This document shows positions 23,561-30,370 of a stretch of 30,904 nucleotides of DNA, one piece after another. A model generated the notes under the pieces. That model made no database searches. It saw nothing but the letters and a program-made list of their open reading frames with translations, and had not been told where the DNA came from. Source of the stretch: Anaerolineae bacterium (GTDB taxonomy: Bacteria > Chloroflexota > Anaerolineae > B4-G1). Made by a program: the position numbers and the translations under genes. The stretch lies in NCBI GenBank assembly GCA_016783285.1, contig JADHWW010000013.1:1-30904 (forward strand). Direction: 5' to 3'. Position 1 is the first letter of the stretch; each line of letters starts with the position of its first letter.

Positions 23561-24622
23561 TCAAAACACGTGCACTGCTGAGGCCTTGAAGACGATGTAG
23601 ACCTCCAGCCCTTCCCGCAGTTCCATCTCCTCCAGGGACCTCCTGGTGATCATACAGGTGAAATCCGGGGGAACGCGTACGGTGACGTAGATGAGCGTCA
23701 CCCTGTCCGCGATGTTCACGATACGGCCACGGAAGGAATTGCGCGCGCTGGAATAAAGCGGTTCCCTGGAGATGACGATCTCCTCCGGCCTGACTGAGAC
23801 ATGCACCCGTCCCGAAAGCCCCGTCACCACGGCTATCTCCATCCCGTCGAGAAAGACCACCTTGTAGCCGTTGTCTCCGGGATGGATCTCTCCTCGGAAG
23901 ATATTTCTCACCCCCACGAAGCGGGCCACAAACTCAGAGCCCGGCCTTCTAAAGATTTCCTCTGGGGAGCCCACCTGCACGACCCGCCCCTCGTTCACGA
24001 CGGCGATGCGATCTCCCAGCGCCACGGCCTCCTCGAAGTCGTGGGTGACGTGGATAGTGGTGGTGCCCAGTTCTCGATGCAACCGCTCCAACTCGCGTTG
24101 CAGTCCCTCTCGCATCTCCGGATCCAGCGCGCTCAGCGGCTCGTCCAGGAGCAGTAGCCGGGGCTCGACGACCAGCGCCCGCGCCAGGGCCACTCGCTGC
24201 TGCTCGCCCCCGCTCAACGTCCCCGGCCTGCGGTGGAGCAGGTGGTCAATGGTCAGCAGTTGACTGATTCCGCTCACCCGTTCCTTGATAGTTGCGCGAT
24301 CCATCTTCGTCAGTTTGAGCCCAAAGGCGATGTTCTCCGCCACGCCCAGGTGAGGGAACAGCACGTAGTCCTGATAGACGAATCCGATCCCGCGCCGCTC
24401 CGGCGGTACGCTCGTGACGTCCCTGCCGTCCAGCATGATACGCCCTTTGCAGGGTTGATGCAAACCCGCGACGGCCTCCAGAAGCACTGTCTTGCCAGCG
24501 CCGGTCGGCCCGAGGACGACGAAGTATTCGCCAGCAGCGACGTCGAGGTTGATCTGGCGCAGATGAAACTCCCCCAGGTCAACCCACAGGTCTCTAACCT
24601 GCACGCTCCCGCTGCTCTTCAC
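23561..24622 (-). CDS. wtpC: Tungstate/molybdate ABC transporter ATPase
   Basis: A 353-aa ATP-binding subunit for oxyanion import. Walker A is VVLGPTGAGKTVLLEA near residue 38, the Q-loop YQDYVLFPHLGV near 85, the signature LSGGEQQRVALARAL near 135, Walker B LLLLDEPLSALD near 155, and the switch histidine is in HVTHDFEEA. The C-terminal ~110 residues (RGRIVNIADRVTLIYVTVRV) form a TOBE-type regulatory domain that in ModC/WtpC can bind the oxyanion. It overlaps the permease gene by 4 nt (ATGA). ModC is the alternative name; the archaeal-type binding protein favours Wtp. Confidence 0.9.
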   Translation of the reverse strand: MKSSGSVQVRDLWVDLGEFHLRQINLDVAAGEYFVVLGPTGAGKTVLLEAVAGLHQPCKGRIMLDGRDVTSVPPERRGIGFVYQDYVLFPHLGVAENIAFGLKLTKMDRATIKERVSGISQLLTIDHLLHRRPGTLSGGEQQRVALARALVVEPRLLLLDEPLSALDPEMREGLQRELERLHRELGTTTIHVTHDFEEAVALGDRIAVVNEGRVVQVGSPEEIFRRPGSEFVARFVGVRNIFRGEIHPGDNGYKVVFLDGMEIAVVTGLSGRVHVSVRPEEIVISREPLYSSARNSFRGRIVNIADRVTLIYVTVRVPPDFTCMITRRSLEEMELREGLEVYIVFKASAVHVF

Positions 24623-25410
24623 GTCTCGTCCTCCTTCCGCCCGGCAGTCACTCGCAACGCGACGAACGTGACCAGGCAGATCAGGATCATCAAGGTCGCC
24701 ACGGGCCGGGAATAGCGCAGCCCGAAGGACTCGAAACGCTCATAGAGGAGAATCGGGGCGACCATCGGGTGATAGGCCAGGATGACAACGGCCCCGAACT
24801 CGCTCAAGCCCCGCGCCCACATCAGGATCAGCCCCGAGAGGATGCTGCGCCAGGCCAGGGGGAAGGAGACGCGCCAGAAGGCCCGCCAGGGCGACGCGCC
24901 CAGCGTGCGGGCCACCCGCTCCAGGCGGGGGTCGACCGCCTCGAACCCCTCCCGCGCCGCGTTGACCAGAAATGAGAGGCTGACGAAGAGCATGGCGATG
25001 ACGATGCCCGGCGCGGCCGAAACAAACCTGAGGCCAAAGAGGCCGAACGCCTGTCCCAACAGCGTGCGCCTCCCGAAGGTCATGAGCAGCGCGATGCCGA
25101 CCGCCGAGTGGGGGACGACGATGGGCACGTCAATGATTCCCTCGACCAGCCACTTACCTGGGAAATCAACCCGCGCCAGCAGGTAGGCCAGCGGCACGCC
25201 GCAGGTAAAGGCGATGATCGTGGCGATGAGGGAAGCGTAAAAAGTCAGCCCTATCGAACCACGCACCTCCTCCTCCAGGAGTGTCTGCCAGAGGACTGCT
25301 GGGCTGGAGGCCATGATCGTCCGCAGCAGGGGCCAGGCGATGAACAGGATCAAGAGCGATCCGAGGACGACGAACGAGACTCGCATTTTATCGGCAAACA
25401 AGGCTCTCAT
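24619..25410 (-). CDS. wtpB: Tungstate/molybdate ABC transporter permease
   Basis: A 263-aa inner-membrane permease with about six membrane segments. The EAA loop that contacts the ATPase is present as EGFEAVDPRLERVARTLGAS then PWRAFWRVSFPLA. PIVVPHSAVGIALL and ARGLSEFGAVVILAYHP are characteristic of ModB/WtpB permeases. It starts at the ATG at 25410 behind a weak AGGA. It follows wtpA by 89 nt, the gap being mostly a palindromic repeat (25423-25485), and overlaps wtpC. Confidence 0.92.
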   Translation of the reverse strand: MRALFADKMRVSFVVLGSLLILFIAWPLLRTIMASSPAVLWQTLLEEEVRGSIGLTFYASLIATIIAFTCGVPLAYLLARVDFPGKWLVEGIIDVPIVVPHSAVGIALLMTFGRRTLLGQAFGLFGLRFVSAAPGIVIAMLFVSLSFLVNAAREGFEAVDPRLERVARTLGASPWRAFWRVSFPLAWRSILSGLILMWARGLSEFGAVVILAYHPMVAPILLYERFESFGLRYSRPVATLMILICLVTFVALRVTAGRKEDET

Positions 25411-25422
25411 ATTTTCGTCCTA

Positions 25423-25485
25423 CGTGAAGCGTGAAACGTGATGCATGATTCTTGTTCTCGCGTTTCACGCATCACGTATCACGTC
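25423..25485. repeat. CGTTTCACG-type palindromic repeat between wtpA and wtpB
   Basis: CGTGAAGCGTGAAACGTGATGC on one side, and CGTTTCACGCATCACG plus CGTATCACG on the other, form an imperfect palindrome. A stable hairpin in the mRNA here could protect the wtpA message end or set the wtpA/wtpB ratio. Confidence 0.7.
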
Positions 25486-25499
25486 TCAAGTGTGTCCGG

Positions 25500-26546
25500 T
25501 CACTCAATCAGCAGTTGCAACTCCAATGGGAGTGCATCCTTGTCACCAGCAACTGGCGGCACGATGGGCGGCTGGCCTTGCATCTCCATGATCGCCTGCC
25601 CCTCCGGACCGACGAGGAACTTGACGAACTCGAGGGCCAGGTCCGGGCTGGGCGCGTTCCTGGGGATGGTAACACCGTAGACGATGGGCTTGCCCACCAT
25701 CGCCATGGTCGTCCCCGGCTCCTTGCCGGCGACCTCCACCGTCGCCTGGCTGTAGAAGTCGGTGTGCTCGACCATGCTCAGGTTGATCTCGTCCGGCAGT
25801 TCGACGAACTTCATGCCGTGCTGCACAGCCACCGACCGGTACTCCCAGGCGTAATCCATGTCGCCCGACTCCAGAAGCGCGATCAACTCCACCGACTTGG
25901 GGCGCACGTTCTCCGGCGGGCAGTGCTCCTCCAGCGTACCGTTCAATCCGGGCACTCCGTAGTGCGCCTCGGCCAGTTGCCAGACCAAAAGCGTGCGGTA
26001 GCCACAGGGGTCGGCGTCGGGGTCGGCGTGGCCATAGATCACGCCGTCGCGGGTGAGGATCTCGTACCAGTTGTCGGCGTTGATCTCGCCGGCGTACAAA
26101 GACTGGTCAGTGTAGGCGATGACCATCGTGTTGCGGGCGAACTGGATATTCCAGTCGGCGAAGTCGGGGATCAACAACTTGTCAATGACCGTGTAGTCGG
26201 CCGACATCATCACGTCGGCCTCGCGCTCCAACTCGCTGATCTTGCGGGCGGCGGCGTTGCTGCCAGAGGCCTCGGTCTCGAAGGTCACATCGGGGTGTTG
26301 GGCCCGAAAAGCCTCCGCCAGGGCGTCCATTGGCACGCTCAGGCTGCCGGCGTGGAACACGATCAGTTTGCCCTCCAGGGCCGGCTGTTCGGGGGCAGCC
26401 GTCGGTTGCTCAGGGACAGATGTTGGTTGCTCAGGGACGGCAGTCGGCTGATCAGATATATCCACGTCCGTCGGCGACGTACAGCCGGCCACCAGAGCCA
26501 GCACCACTATCAGGACTATAGATGTCCAAAGAATTCGCTTATCCAT
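25500..26546 (-). CDS. wtpA: Tungstate/molybdate-binding lipoprotein
   Basis: A 348-aa substrate-binding lipoprotein that captures the oxyanion outside the membrane. The signal peptide ends in the lipobox LVAGC, with Cys22 as lipid anchor. A linker with three PEQPT-type repeats follows (residues ~37-56). The binding domain reads KLIVFHAGSLSVPMDALAEA, EASGSNAAARKISELERE, ADYTVIDKLLIPDFADW, the WtpA hallmark DPDADPCGYRTLLVWQLAE, and MDYAWEYRSVAVQH. These match WtpA more closely than ModA. Selectivity between tungstate and molybdate cannot be read. AAGGAG lies 11 nt before the ATG. The 5' leader carries two riboswitch copies. Confidence 0.93.
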   Translation of the reverse strand: MDKRILWTSIVLIVVLALVAGCTSPTDVDISDQPTAVPEQPTSVPEQPTAAPEQPALEGKLIVFHAGSLSVPMDALAEAFRAQHPDVTFETEASGSNAAARKISELEREADVMMSADYTVIDKLLIPDFADWNIQFARNTMVIAYTDQSLYAGEINADNWYEILTRDGVIYGHADPDADPCGYRTLLVWQLAEAHYGVPGLNGTLEEHCPPENVRPKSVELIALLESGDMDYAWEYRSVAVQHGMKFVELPDEINLSMVEHTDFYSQATVEVAGKEPGTTMAMVGKPIVYGVTIPRNAPSPDLALEFVKFLVGPEGQAIMEMQGQPPIVPPVAGDKDALPLELQLLIE

Positions 26547-26576
26547 TGTGAGTCTTTCTCCTTGTGAGATTCTGGT

Positions 26577-26626
26577 TTATCCATTTGTCATTTCTCATTT
26601 GTTCATTTGTCCATTTGTCATTCACT
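26577..26626. repeat. CATTTGT tandem repeat in the wtpA leader
   Basis: Six or so imperfect copies of CATTTGTC / CATTTGTT lie between the second riboswitch and the wtpA ribosome site. The same unit occurs more briefly at 12505-12530. Confidence 0.6.
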
Positions 26627-26631
26627 TACAT

Positions 26632-26679
26632 CCCATCACCCCCCTTTCCTCTCGCCCGCGCTGGAAAGGGGCGGATGGG
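26632..26679 (-). promoter_or_regulatory. Long hairpin between riboswitch and wtpA
   Basis: On the minus strand CCCATC and CCCCTTTCC pair with GGAAAGGGG and GATGGG around a loop of about 13 nt. No T-run follows, so it is not a classical terminator. Its CCTTTCC arm is also complementary to GGAAAGG at the end of the nearby riboswitch, so the two structures could compete. Confidence 0.5.
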
Positions 26680-26711
26680 AGCGGTGCAGGAGAAATCTCA
26701 CATCGGCCCAG

Positions 26712-26808
26712 GTCTCCTTTCCAAGCACGGGAGGCATGGCCGTTTCCAGCCACACCCTGTCGCCCAACCCCCGTAGGCACAGCCCTTAGGGAGTAATGGG
26801 TCGGAGAC
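26712..26808 (-). promoter_or_regulatory. Moco-type riboswitch, promoter-distal copy
   Basis: A 97-nt structured RNA on the minus strand. GTCTCC and GGAGAC close helix P1. Inside are CTCCGACC, CCCTAAGGG, CCTACGGGGG, GGGCGACAGGG, a perfect hairpin TGGCTG-GAAA-CGGCCA with a GNRA loop, GCCTCCCGTG and TTGGAAAGGAG. From memory these are the conserved features of the molybdenum cofactor riboswitch, whose GNRA loop docks into a receptor. The position before a molybdate importer and moa genes fits. It lies 166 nt before wtpA. Confidence 0.82.
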
Positions 26809-26824
26809 TTGTGCATATTATGGG

Positions 26825-26897
26825 GGACGCAGATTAACGCGGATACACGCTGCTTTTTTTTGGTCCTATCTGCGAAAATCTGCGGTGATCTGCGTCC
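26825..26897. repeat. ATCTGCG-type palindromic repeat between the riboswitch copies
   Basis: GGACGCAGAT at one end and ATCTGCGTCC at the other are exact complements, with further CGCAGAT / ATCTGCG units and a run of eight T inside. It resembles the ATCCGTGT element at 4527-4625. Confidence 0.8.
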
Positions 26898-26903
26898 TAT
26901 GTC

Positions 26904-26940
26904 AAAAACCGGCGTCCACCTGGAAAGAGGTGGACGCCGG
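26904..26940 (-). terminator. Intrinsic terminator after the first riboswitch
   Basis: On the minus strand a perfect 13-bp stem, CCGGCGTCCACCT and AGGTGGACGCCGG, encloses the 6-nt loop CTTTCC and is followed by TTTTT. It lies ~20 nt after the upstream riboswitch. The loop is complementary to GGAAAG at the end of that riboswitch. Confidence 0.92.
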
Positions 26941-26960
26941 CGCGTTGGCTGCCCGTCGTC

Positions 26961-27058
26961 CTTCTCCTTTCCAAGCACGGGAGGTGTGGCCGTTTCCAGC
27001 CATACCCTATCGCCCACCCCCCGTAGGCTCGGCCCTTAGGGGCGGTGGGTCGGAGAAG
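26961..27058 (-). promoter_or_regulatory. Moco-type riboswitch, promoter-proximal copy
   Basis: A 98-nt RNA nearly the same as the copy at 26712-26808, with about a dozen differences, most of them in stems. P1 is CTTCTCC with GGAGAAG. The conserved pieces CTCCGACC, CCTAAGGG, CCTACGGGGG, the GAAA-capped hairpin and CCTCCCGTGCTTGGAAAGGAG are unchanged. It starts ~18 nt after the predicted transcription start and is followed by the terminator at 26940-26904, so it probably controls elongation into the whole operon. Confidence 0.85.
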
Positions 27059-27082
27059 AGACACCGTATGTGATTGTGAACC

Positions 27083-27111
27083 ATTCTACACGATTTTGGC
27101 TCAGAAGGCAA
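27083..27111 (-). promoter_or_regulatory. Sigma70 promoter of the wtp-moa operon
   Basis: TTGCCT, a 17-nt spacer, TAGAAT on the minus strand. Transcription would start near 27076, just before the first riboswitch. It lies in the gap after the winged-helix gene. Confidence 0.7.
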
Positions 27112-27132
27112 ATGCAGCCGCAAGGTAGCGCA

Positions 27133-27633
27133 TCAGTGCCTTGGGGCGAGGGTGAAGGGGTTCTTCACGTAGATTTCAGCGGGATACGGCTTTATCACGA
27201 CCCCGACGTCTTCCCCGACGAGGAAGCGGCCTAGCCGTTTGGCCTCGGCCGCTAGCACTTCACTCTCGACATTCCTCCAGACAAGCAGCTCGATGGCGGC
27301 TTCCCGCTCCCTCCAGACGCCCACTACCCTCCCGTTGACCCAGACGGTAGCGAAGGCGTTGCCTGCCCGGTCGAAGACCTGATCGTGGTGCTCCGGGGCG
27401 TGTAACGTACCGCGCATGCACAGAATCCTGACCAGCCTTCTTCTCTCGTACAGTTCTGCGTCGAGCTGCTGGAGACAAAACTCTCTCACCCTGCTCCAAA
27501 GGGAGAGATATGGAGTGAGGGCTGCCGTGGCATGCAGGGCGCAGATGTCTTTCACAACCTCCACGTCGTCGTTTCCCTGCGTCTCCGGCTCAAGGTGCTG
27601 CTTATTCAACAGGAACCGGTTGACCCGATCCAC
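27133..27633 (-). CDS. Winged-helix (AlkZ/HTH_42-type) protein, shortened
   Basis: A 166-aa protein related to the winged-helix DNA-binding family that includes the DNA glycosylase AlkZ. The N-terminal ~85 residues fit: VNRFLLNKQHL, VVKDICALHATAALTPYLSLW, LDAELYERRRLVRILCMRGTLH. The C-terminal ~75 fit the family end: FATVWVNGRVVGVWRERE and VEVLAAEAKRLGRFL-like residues. Full-length members have roughly 350-400 residues, so about 200 middle residues seem to be missing, joined in frame near HHDQVFDRAGN. The place where AlkZ has its catalytic glutamines reads ALHAT, so glycosylase activity is unlikely. The start is GTG behind AAGGAAG. It may be a decaying gene that still keeps its frame. Confidence 0.65.
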   Translation of the reverse strand: MDRVNRFLLNKQHLEPETQGNDDVEVVKDICALHATAALTPYLSLWSRVREFCLQQLDAELYERRRLVRILCMRGTLHAPEHHDQVFDRAGNAFATVWVNGRVVGVWREREAAIELLVWRNVESEVLAAEAKRLGRFLVGEDVGVVIKPYPAEIYVKNPFTLAPRH

Positions 27634-27652
27634 AAGACAACTTCCTTATACC

Positions 27653-28477
27653 TCAAGAAACATCGACCAACGGGGATATCCGGGCGATTGATCTCTCGAC
27701 AAACTGGCCGTATTCGATTGAGATCTCAATCACCCCCTGAGGACAGACGTCGACGCAATGACCGCAACCCCTGCACGCATCACTGATGACTGCGCAGTTG
27801 TCCACCACGCGGATGGCATCCACAAAACATACACCCTGGGTGCACGTTCCGCAACCCACACACCGGTCACTCACCGTGACGGCGACACCATCCATTCGCG
27901 TGACCTTGGCGCTGATCCGAGAGGCGACGTGGGGCAGCACTCGCCAGAGACAACAGCAGTGACAGCAGTTGCATACGGTGAGAAGTCTGTCCCCCGGACC
28001 GACGCCGAGCCAGACCGTATCCAGCTTGTTGCGGCCGATCAAATGGACCAGACCAGCCTCACGGCACTGTCGTGCGTGCTCTAGTGCCTCCTCCTTCGTC
28101 ACTCGCCGCCCGAGCTGTGGGTTGATGCCCAATGCCGCCTCTCCAAGAAAGAGACAACCCAAATCAATGGGATAGTTCTCACACTGATTGGCGTCGCGGC
28201 AGATGCAGGAGTTCATGACCCAGTGAGTATTGGCTTCTTCGATGAAATGTTCCACCACCTGGGATGGTAGCACCATCTCGCTGGGCACAGCGAGCGATTG
28301 GTCGATCTGGACTGTCTTGATCACCCGATCCCGAGGCAGGTAGAATAGGTCGTCACCCTCGAAGAGCCAGCGATCCAGGATTCTTCCAAGGATGGGCACC
28401 TTTGTCGCCCTGGCAGCGAGAAAGCGGTTCGGAAATGCTTTCTTGATGAGTTGCACGAACCAGAGGGGGCGACTCAT
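27653..28477 (-). CDS. 4Fe-4S ferredoxin-type protein
   Basis: A 274-aa cytoplasmic iron-sulfur protein. The C-terminal ~60 residues hold two [4Fe-4S] motifs, CVGCGTCTQGVC and CRGCGHCVDVCP, as in bacterial-type ferredoxins. The N-terminal ~200 residues have further cysteine groups (NSCICRDANQCENYPIDLGC near 90-110 and CNCCHCCC near 169-176) that could bind another cluster. There is no signal peptide. The start lies one base after the stop of the upstream gene, so the two are translated together. It may pass electrons to that partner, but the reaction is not known. The downstream winged-helix gene begins 19 nt after its stop. Confidence 0.8.
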   Translation of the reverse strand: MSRPLWFVQLIKKAFPNRFLAARATKVPILGRILDRWLFEGDDLFYLPRDRVIKTVQIDQSLAVPSEMVLPSQVVEHFIEEANTHWVMNSCICRDANQCENYPIDLGCLFLGEAALGINPQLGRRVTKEEALEHARQCREAGLVHLIGRNKLDTVWLGVGPGDRLLTVCNCCHCCCLWRVLPHVASRISAKVTRMDGVAVTVSDRCVGCGTCTQGVCFVDAIRVVDNCAVISDACRGCGHCVDVCPQGVIEISIEYGQFVERSIARISPLVDVS

Positions 28478-28478
28478 A

Positions 28479-29378
28479 TTACGTGTTCAGCCGCTGCACG
28501 CTGGGCCGCAGATCGAGTTCATCGATCAGTTCGTTTAGCTCGTCGTCGCTGAGGGGACGGCCTTTGCCCGCGTAAGCAGTCAGCGCTGCCTCCATCATGT
28601 TGGTGCCGAAAGAACGACCCTCGTACCGGGGCGTCGTCGTGATTACCTCGCGCACACCCCGTGCGCGCAGCAATTCGATGTTCTCGGCGGTGGTCGTATT
28701 AGTGACGACCGTTTTGCCCGCAAGGTCGTCGGGCAAATACCTGCGCATGAACATGAAGTCGCCGGCAATCAGATCGGCAGCCTGCCAGTACCGTTGGTAC
28801 TTGGGCTCGGGCTCTTCGCCACCACTTCCATAGAAGATCATACTCATGGGAAAGTGGCTGACGATGGGCAGTAACACGCGTGCCACTTTGCGGAATTGGT
28901 CGGTGCCCCGTATGGCGATGGGGATGCCGAGAGCGACCATGAGATCACCGATAACCACTTCGTCGGAAACGTCTGCTGCTGCCTGGGCCAGGCCCAACCG
29001 GTCAACCGCCACCGGGACGAAAGCACTGCGGAAATGGGGCATACCACCCAGCGCCTCCTTTGCCAACTCGAAAACCCGCCGCTCCAGCGTGTGCTTCAGC
29101 CCACGGCCATCGACCACGGGCGTTCGGTGGACGTCCTTGACCAGCCTCAGCGCGGCGTACAGGGGGTATTCGCGATCGTCCAGGCGCAGATACAAGTCAG
29201 CGCCACCCACGCCCAGCGCGTCGACCTTGCCATCCAGTTCGGCGAACAAGCGCCGAGCCCCCTCCACGTCGCCGTCAGTGCCAATGCGCTCGACGCTGAT
29301 CGGCTCTCCTTTGAAAGTGACAACGACTCGCTTGTCGCGGGCGGGACTTCCCAGGCTAACGCTAACCGCTCGTTTCAT
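28479..29378 (-). CDS. Protein annotated in databases as quinate 5-dehydrogenase
   Basis: A 299-aa protein. I start it at the ATG at 29378 (MKRAVSVSLGSPARDKRV), seven bases after AAGGAG; the 15 codons upstream are unlikely. Sequences with this opening, followed by VDALGVGGADLYLRLDDREYP and a C-terminal half with GKTVVTNTTTAENIELLRAR and YEGRSFGTNMMEAAL, carry the name quinate 5-dehydrogenase in databases. I cannot point to a dinucleotide-binding GxGxxG motif of the shikimate dehydrogenase type, so the name may be wrong. Coupling to the ferredoxin-like gene suggests a redox role. Confidence 0.55.
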   Translation of the reverse strand: MKRAVSVSLGSPARDKRVVVTFKGEPISVERIGTDGDVEGARRLFAELDGKVDALGVGGADLYLRLDDREYPLYAALRLVKDVHRTPVVDGRGLKHTLERRVFELAKEALGGMPHFRSAFVPVAVDRLGLAQAAADVSDEVVIGDLMVALGIPIAIRGTDQFRKVARVLLPIVSHFPMSMIFYGSGGEEPEPKYQRYWQAADLIAGDFMFMRRYLPDDLAGKTVVTNTTTAENIELLRARGVREVITTTPRYEGRSFGTNMMEAALTAYAGKGRPLSDDELNELIDELDLRPSVQRLNT

Positions 29379-29492
29379 GAGGCAACTCCTTAAAATGAAT
29401 GAACTCCTCCAATTATATACCACGGACCGCCCGTGGAAAAGCCTTTCCTGAAACTCTGGCTATGATACCGTGTTATAAACAATAGCGCAAAT

Positions 29493-29508
29493 TGTGACAC
29501 TTGTCACA
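29493..29508 (+). promoter_or_regulatory. CRP/FNR-like palindrome TGTGA-N6-TCACA
   Basis: TGTGACACTTGTCACA is a perfect palindrome apart from the centre and equals the CRP half-site arrangement. It overlaps the -35 of the promoter at 29501-29529, so a bound regulator would repress. It could also be the operator of the HTH protein coded downstream. Confidence 0.5.
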
Positions 29509-29529
29509 TACCCCCCAAGTGGCTAGAAT
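29501..29529 (+). promoter_or_regulatory. Sigma70 promoter of the DUF1670 genes
   Basis: TTGTCA, a 17-nt spacer, TAGAAT. The -10 lies between CCCCCC (29511-29516) and GGGGGG (29531-29536), which can pair. Confidence 0.7.
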
Positions 29530-29567
29530 AGGGGGGTGACCCCGAGCCATAATAGGAGGGAAAACAA

Positions 29568-30370
29568 GTGTCCACAGTGACCACACAAGACCGTCTGGCA
29601 ATCAAGACGCCAGAATCCGCTTTTGTCCACGTAATGCAGGAAGAATTTCGCTTTTCTCCGCGCGTATCCCGCGAGTTGCTGAACACAGCGAAAGAGATGT
29701 TGGTTGGCGGCGTGCCGTCGTCGGCGGTGCGGCCTGGGCAGATACGGTTGATAGTGACCAGCTTGAAAGCACCGTTTGGGCCACCGCTGGCAGAGACGGA
29801 CAAGGTAGAGGTGACGCTGACGGTGGACGCGGGTGGGGAAGATGCCGAGGTGAAAGCGCGGCAGGGGACAGATGGCCTGCGACAGGGACAGATTCTGCGC
29901 CTGCCGCGAGTACTCGCAGCGGGCTGGCGCGGGCGTTGGGAGTGCATCGGCGGACGATAGTACGGGAAGTGAAAGCGCTGAAAGCAGAAGGTTACCTGAT
30001 ACAGACGCGGGGGGCCGTGAAAGGAGTGGGACGCGGGCAGACGCACAAGGTGCGGATCATCGAGTTGTGGTTAGATCGGGAGAGGTACGACAAGATAGCG
30101 CTGTGGATGCACCACTCGCCGCAGGCGATCGAGCGGTGCGTGAGCGCGTTCCTGCGGATCGTGGTGCTGCATCGGCAGGAAACGCCAGTGGAAGAGATCG
30201 CGTTTCTAACCCAGGCATCAGTGCGGTTGGTGAAAGAGTACCTGGAGGTGTGCGAGGCGGCGCTGACGGAACCGCACCGACGAGAGAAGCTGGAAGAAGA
30301 ACTGGCGCGGGTGAGTGCTCGGCAGAAACCTGCCTTCGAGGGAGAAAAAAAGGGGGAGGTGAGGGAGTGA
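29568..30370 (+). pseudogene. DUF1670-family HTH protein, frameshifted
   Basis: Two overlapping frames together match one DUF1670-type protein. The first (29568-29960, GTG start behind AGGAGGG) gives the N-terminal part: FRFSPRVSRELLNTAKEML and LRQGQILRL. The second frame takes over near 29900-29915 and reads LARALGVHRRTIVREVKAL, a helix-turn-helix, then TRGAVKGVGRGQTHKVRIIEL, HHSPQAIERCVSAFLRIVVL and LTQASVRLVKEYLEV. Joining needs a -1 shift, and a few residues expected before LAR seem to be lost, so a small deletion is more likely than programmed shifting. There is no obvious slippery heptamer. The second part could be made alone from an internal start (TTG at 29936). The function of the family is unknown; the stop overlaps the next gene as GTGA. 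Confidence 0.7.

Noticed and set aside
23526..23564. Longer moaA start (TTG at 23564)
   Set aside because: The added residues have no counterpart in MoaA, begin with a rare start codon and lie in an AT-rich repeat-like stretch.
25452..26567. 371-codon open frame antisense to wtpA
   Set aside because: The lipobox and WtpA motifs are on the minus strand; this frame has no recognisable motif.
26898..26910. TTGACA at the end of the terminator as a second promoter for wtpA
   Set aside because: At 17 nt spacing the -10 would be CAGATT, a poor match; the promoter at 27083-27111 explains the arrangement better.
29501..29960. Programmed -1 frameshifting in the DUF1670 gene
   Set aside because: No slippery heptamer or following pseudoknot was seen in the overlap, and a few residues of the family seem to be missing, so mutation is more likely.
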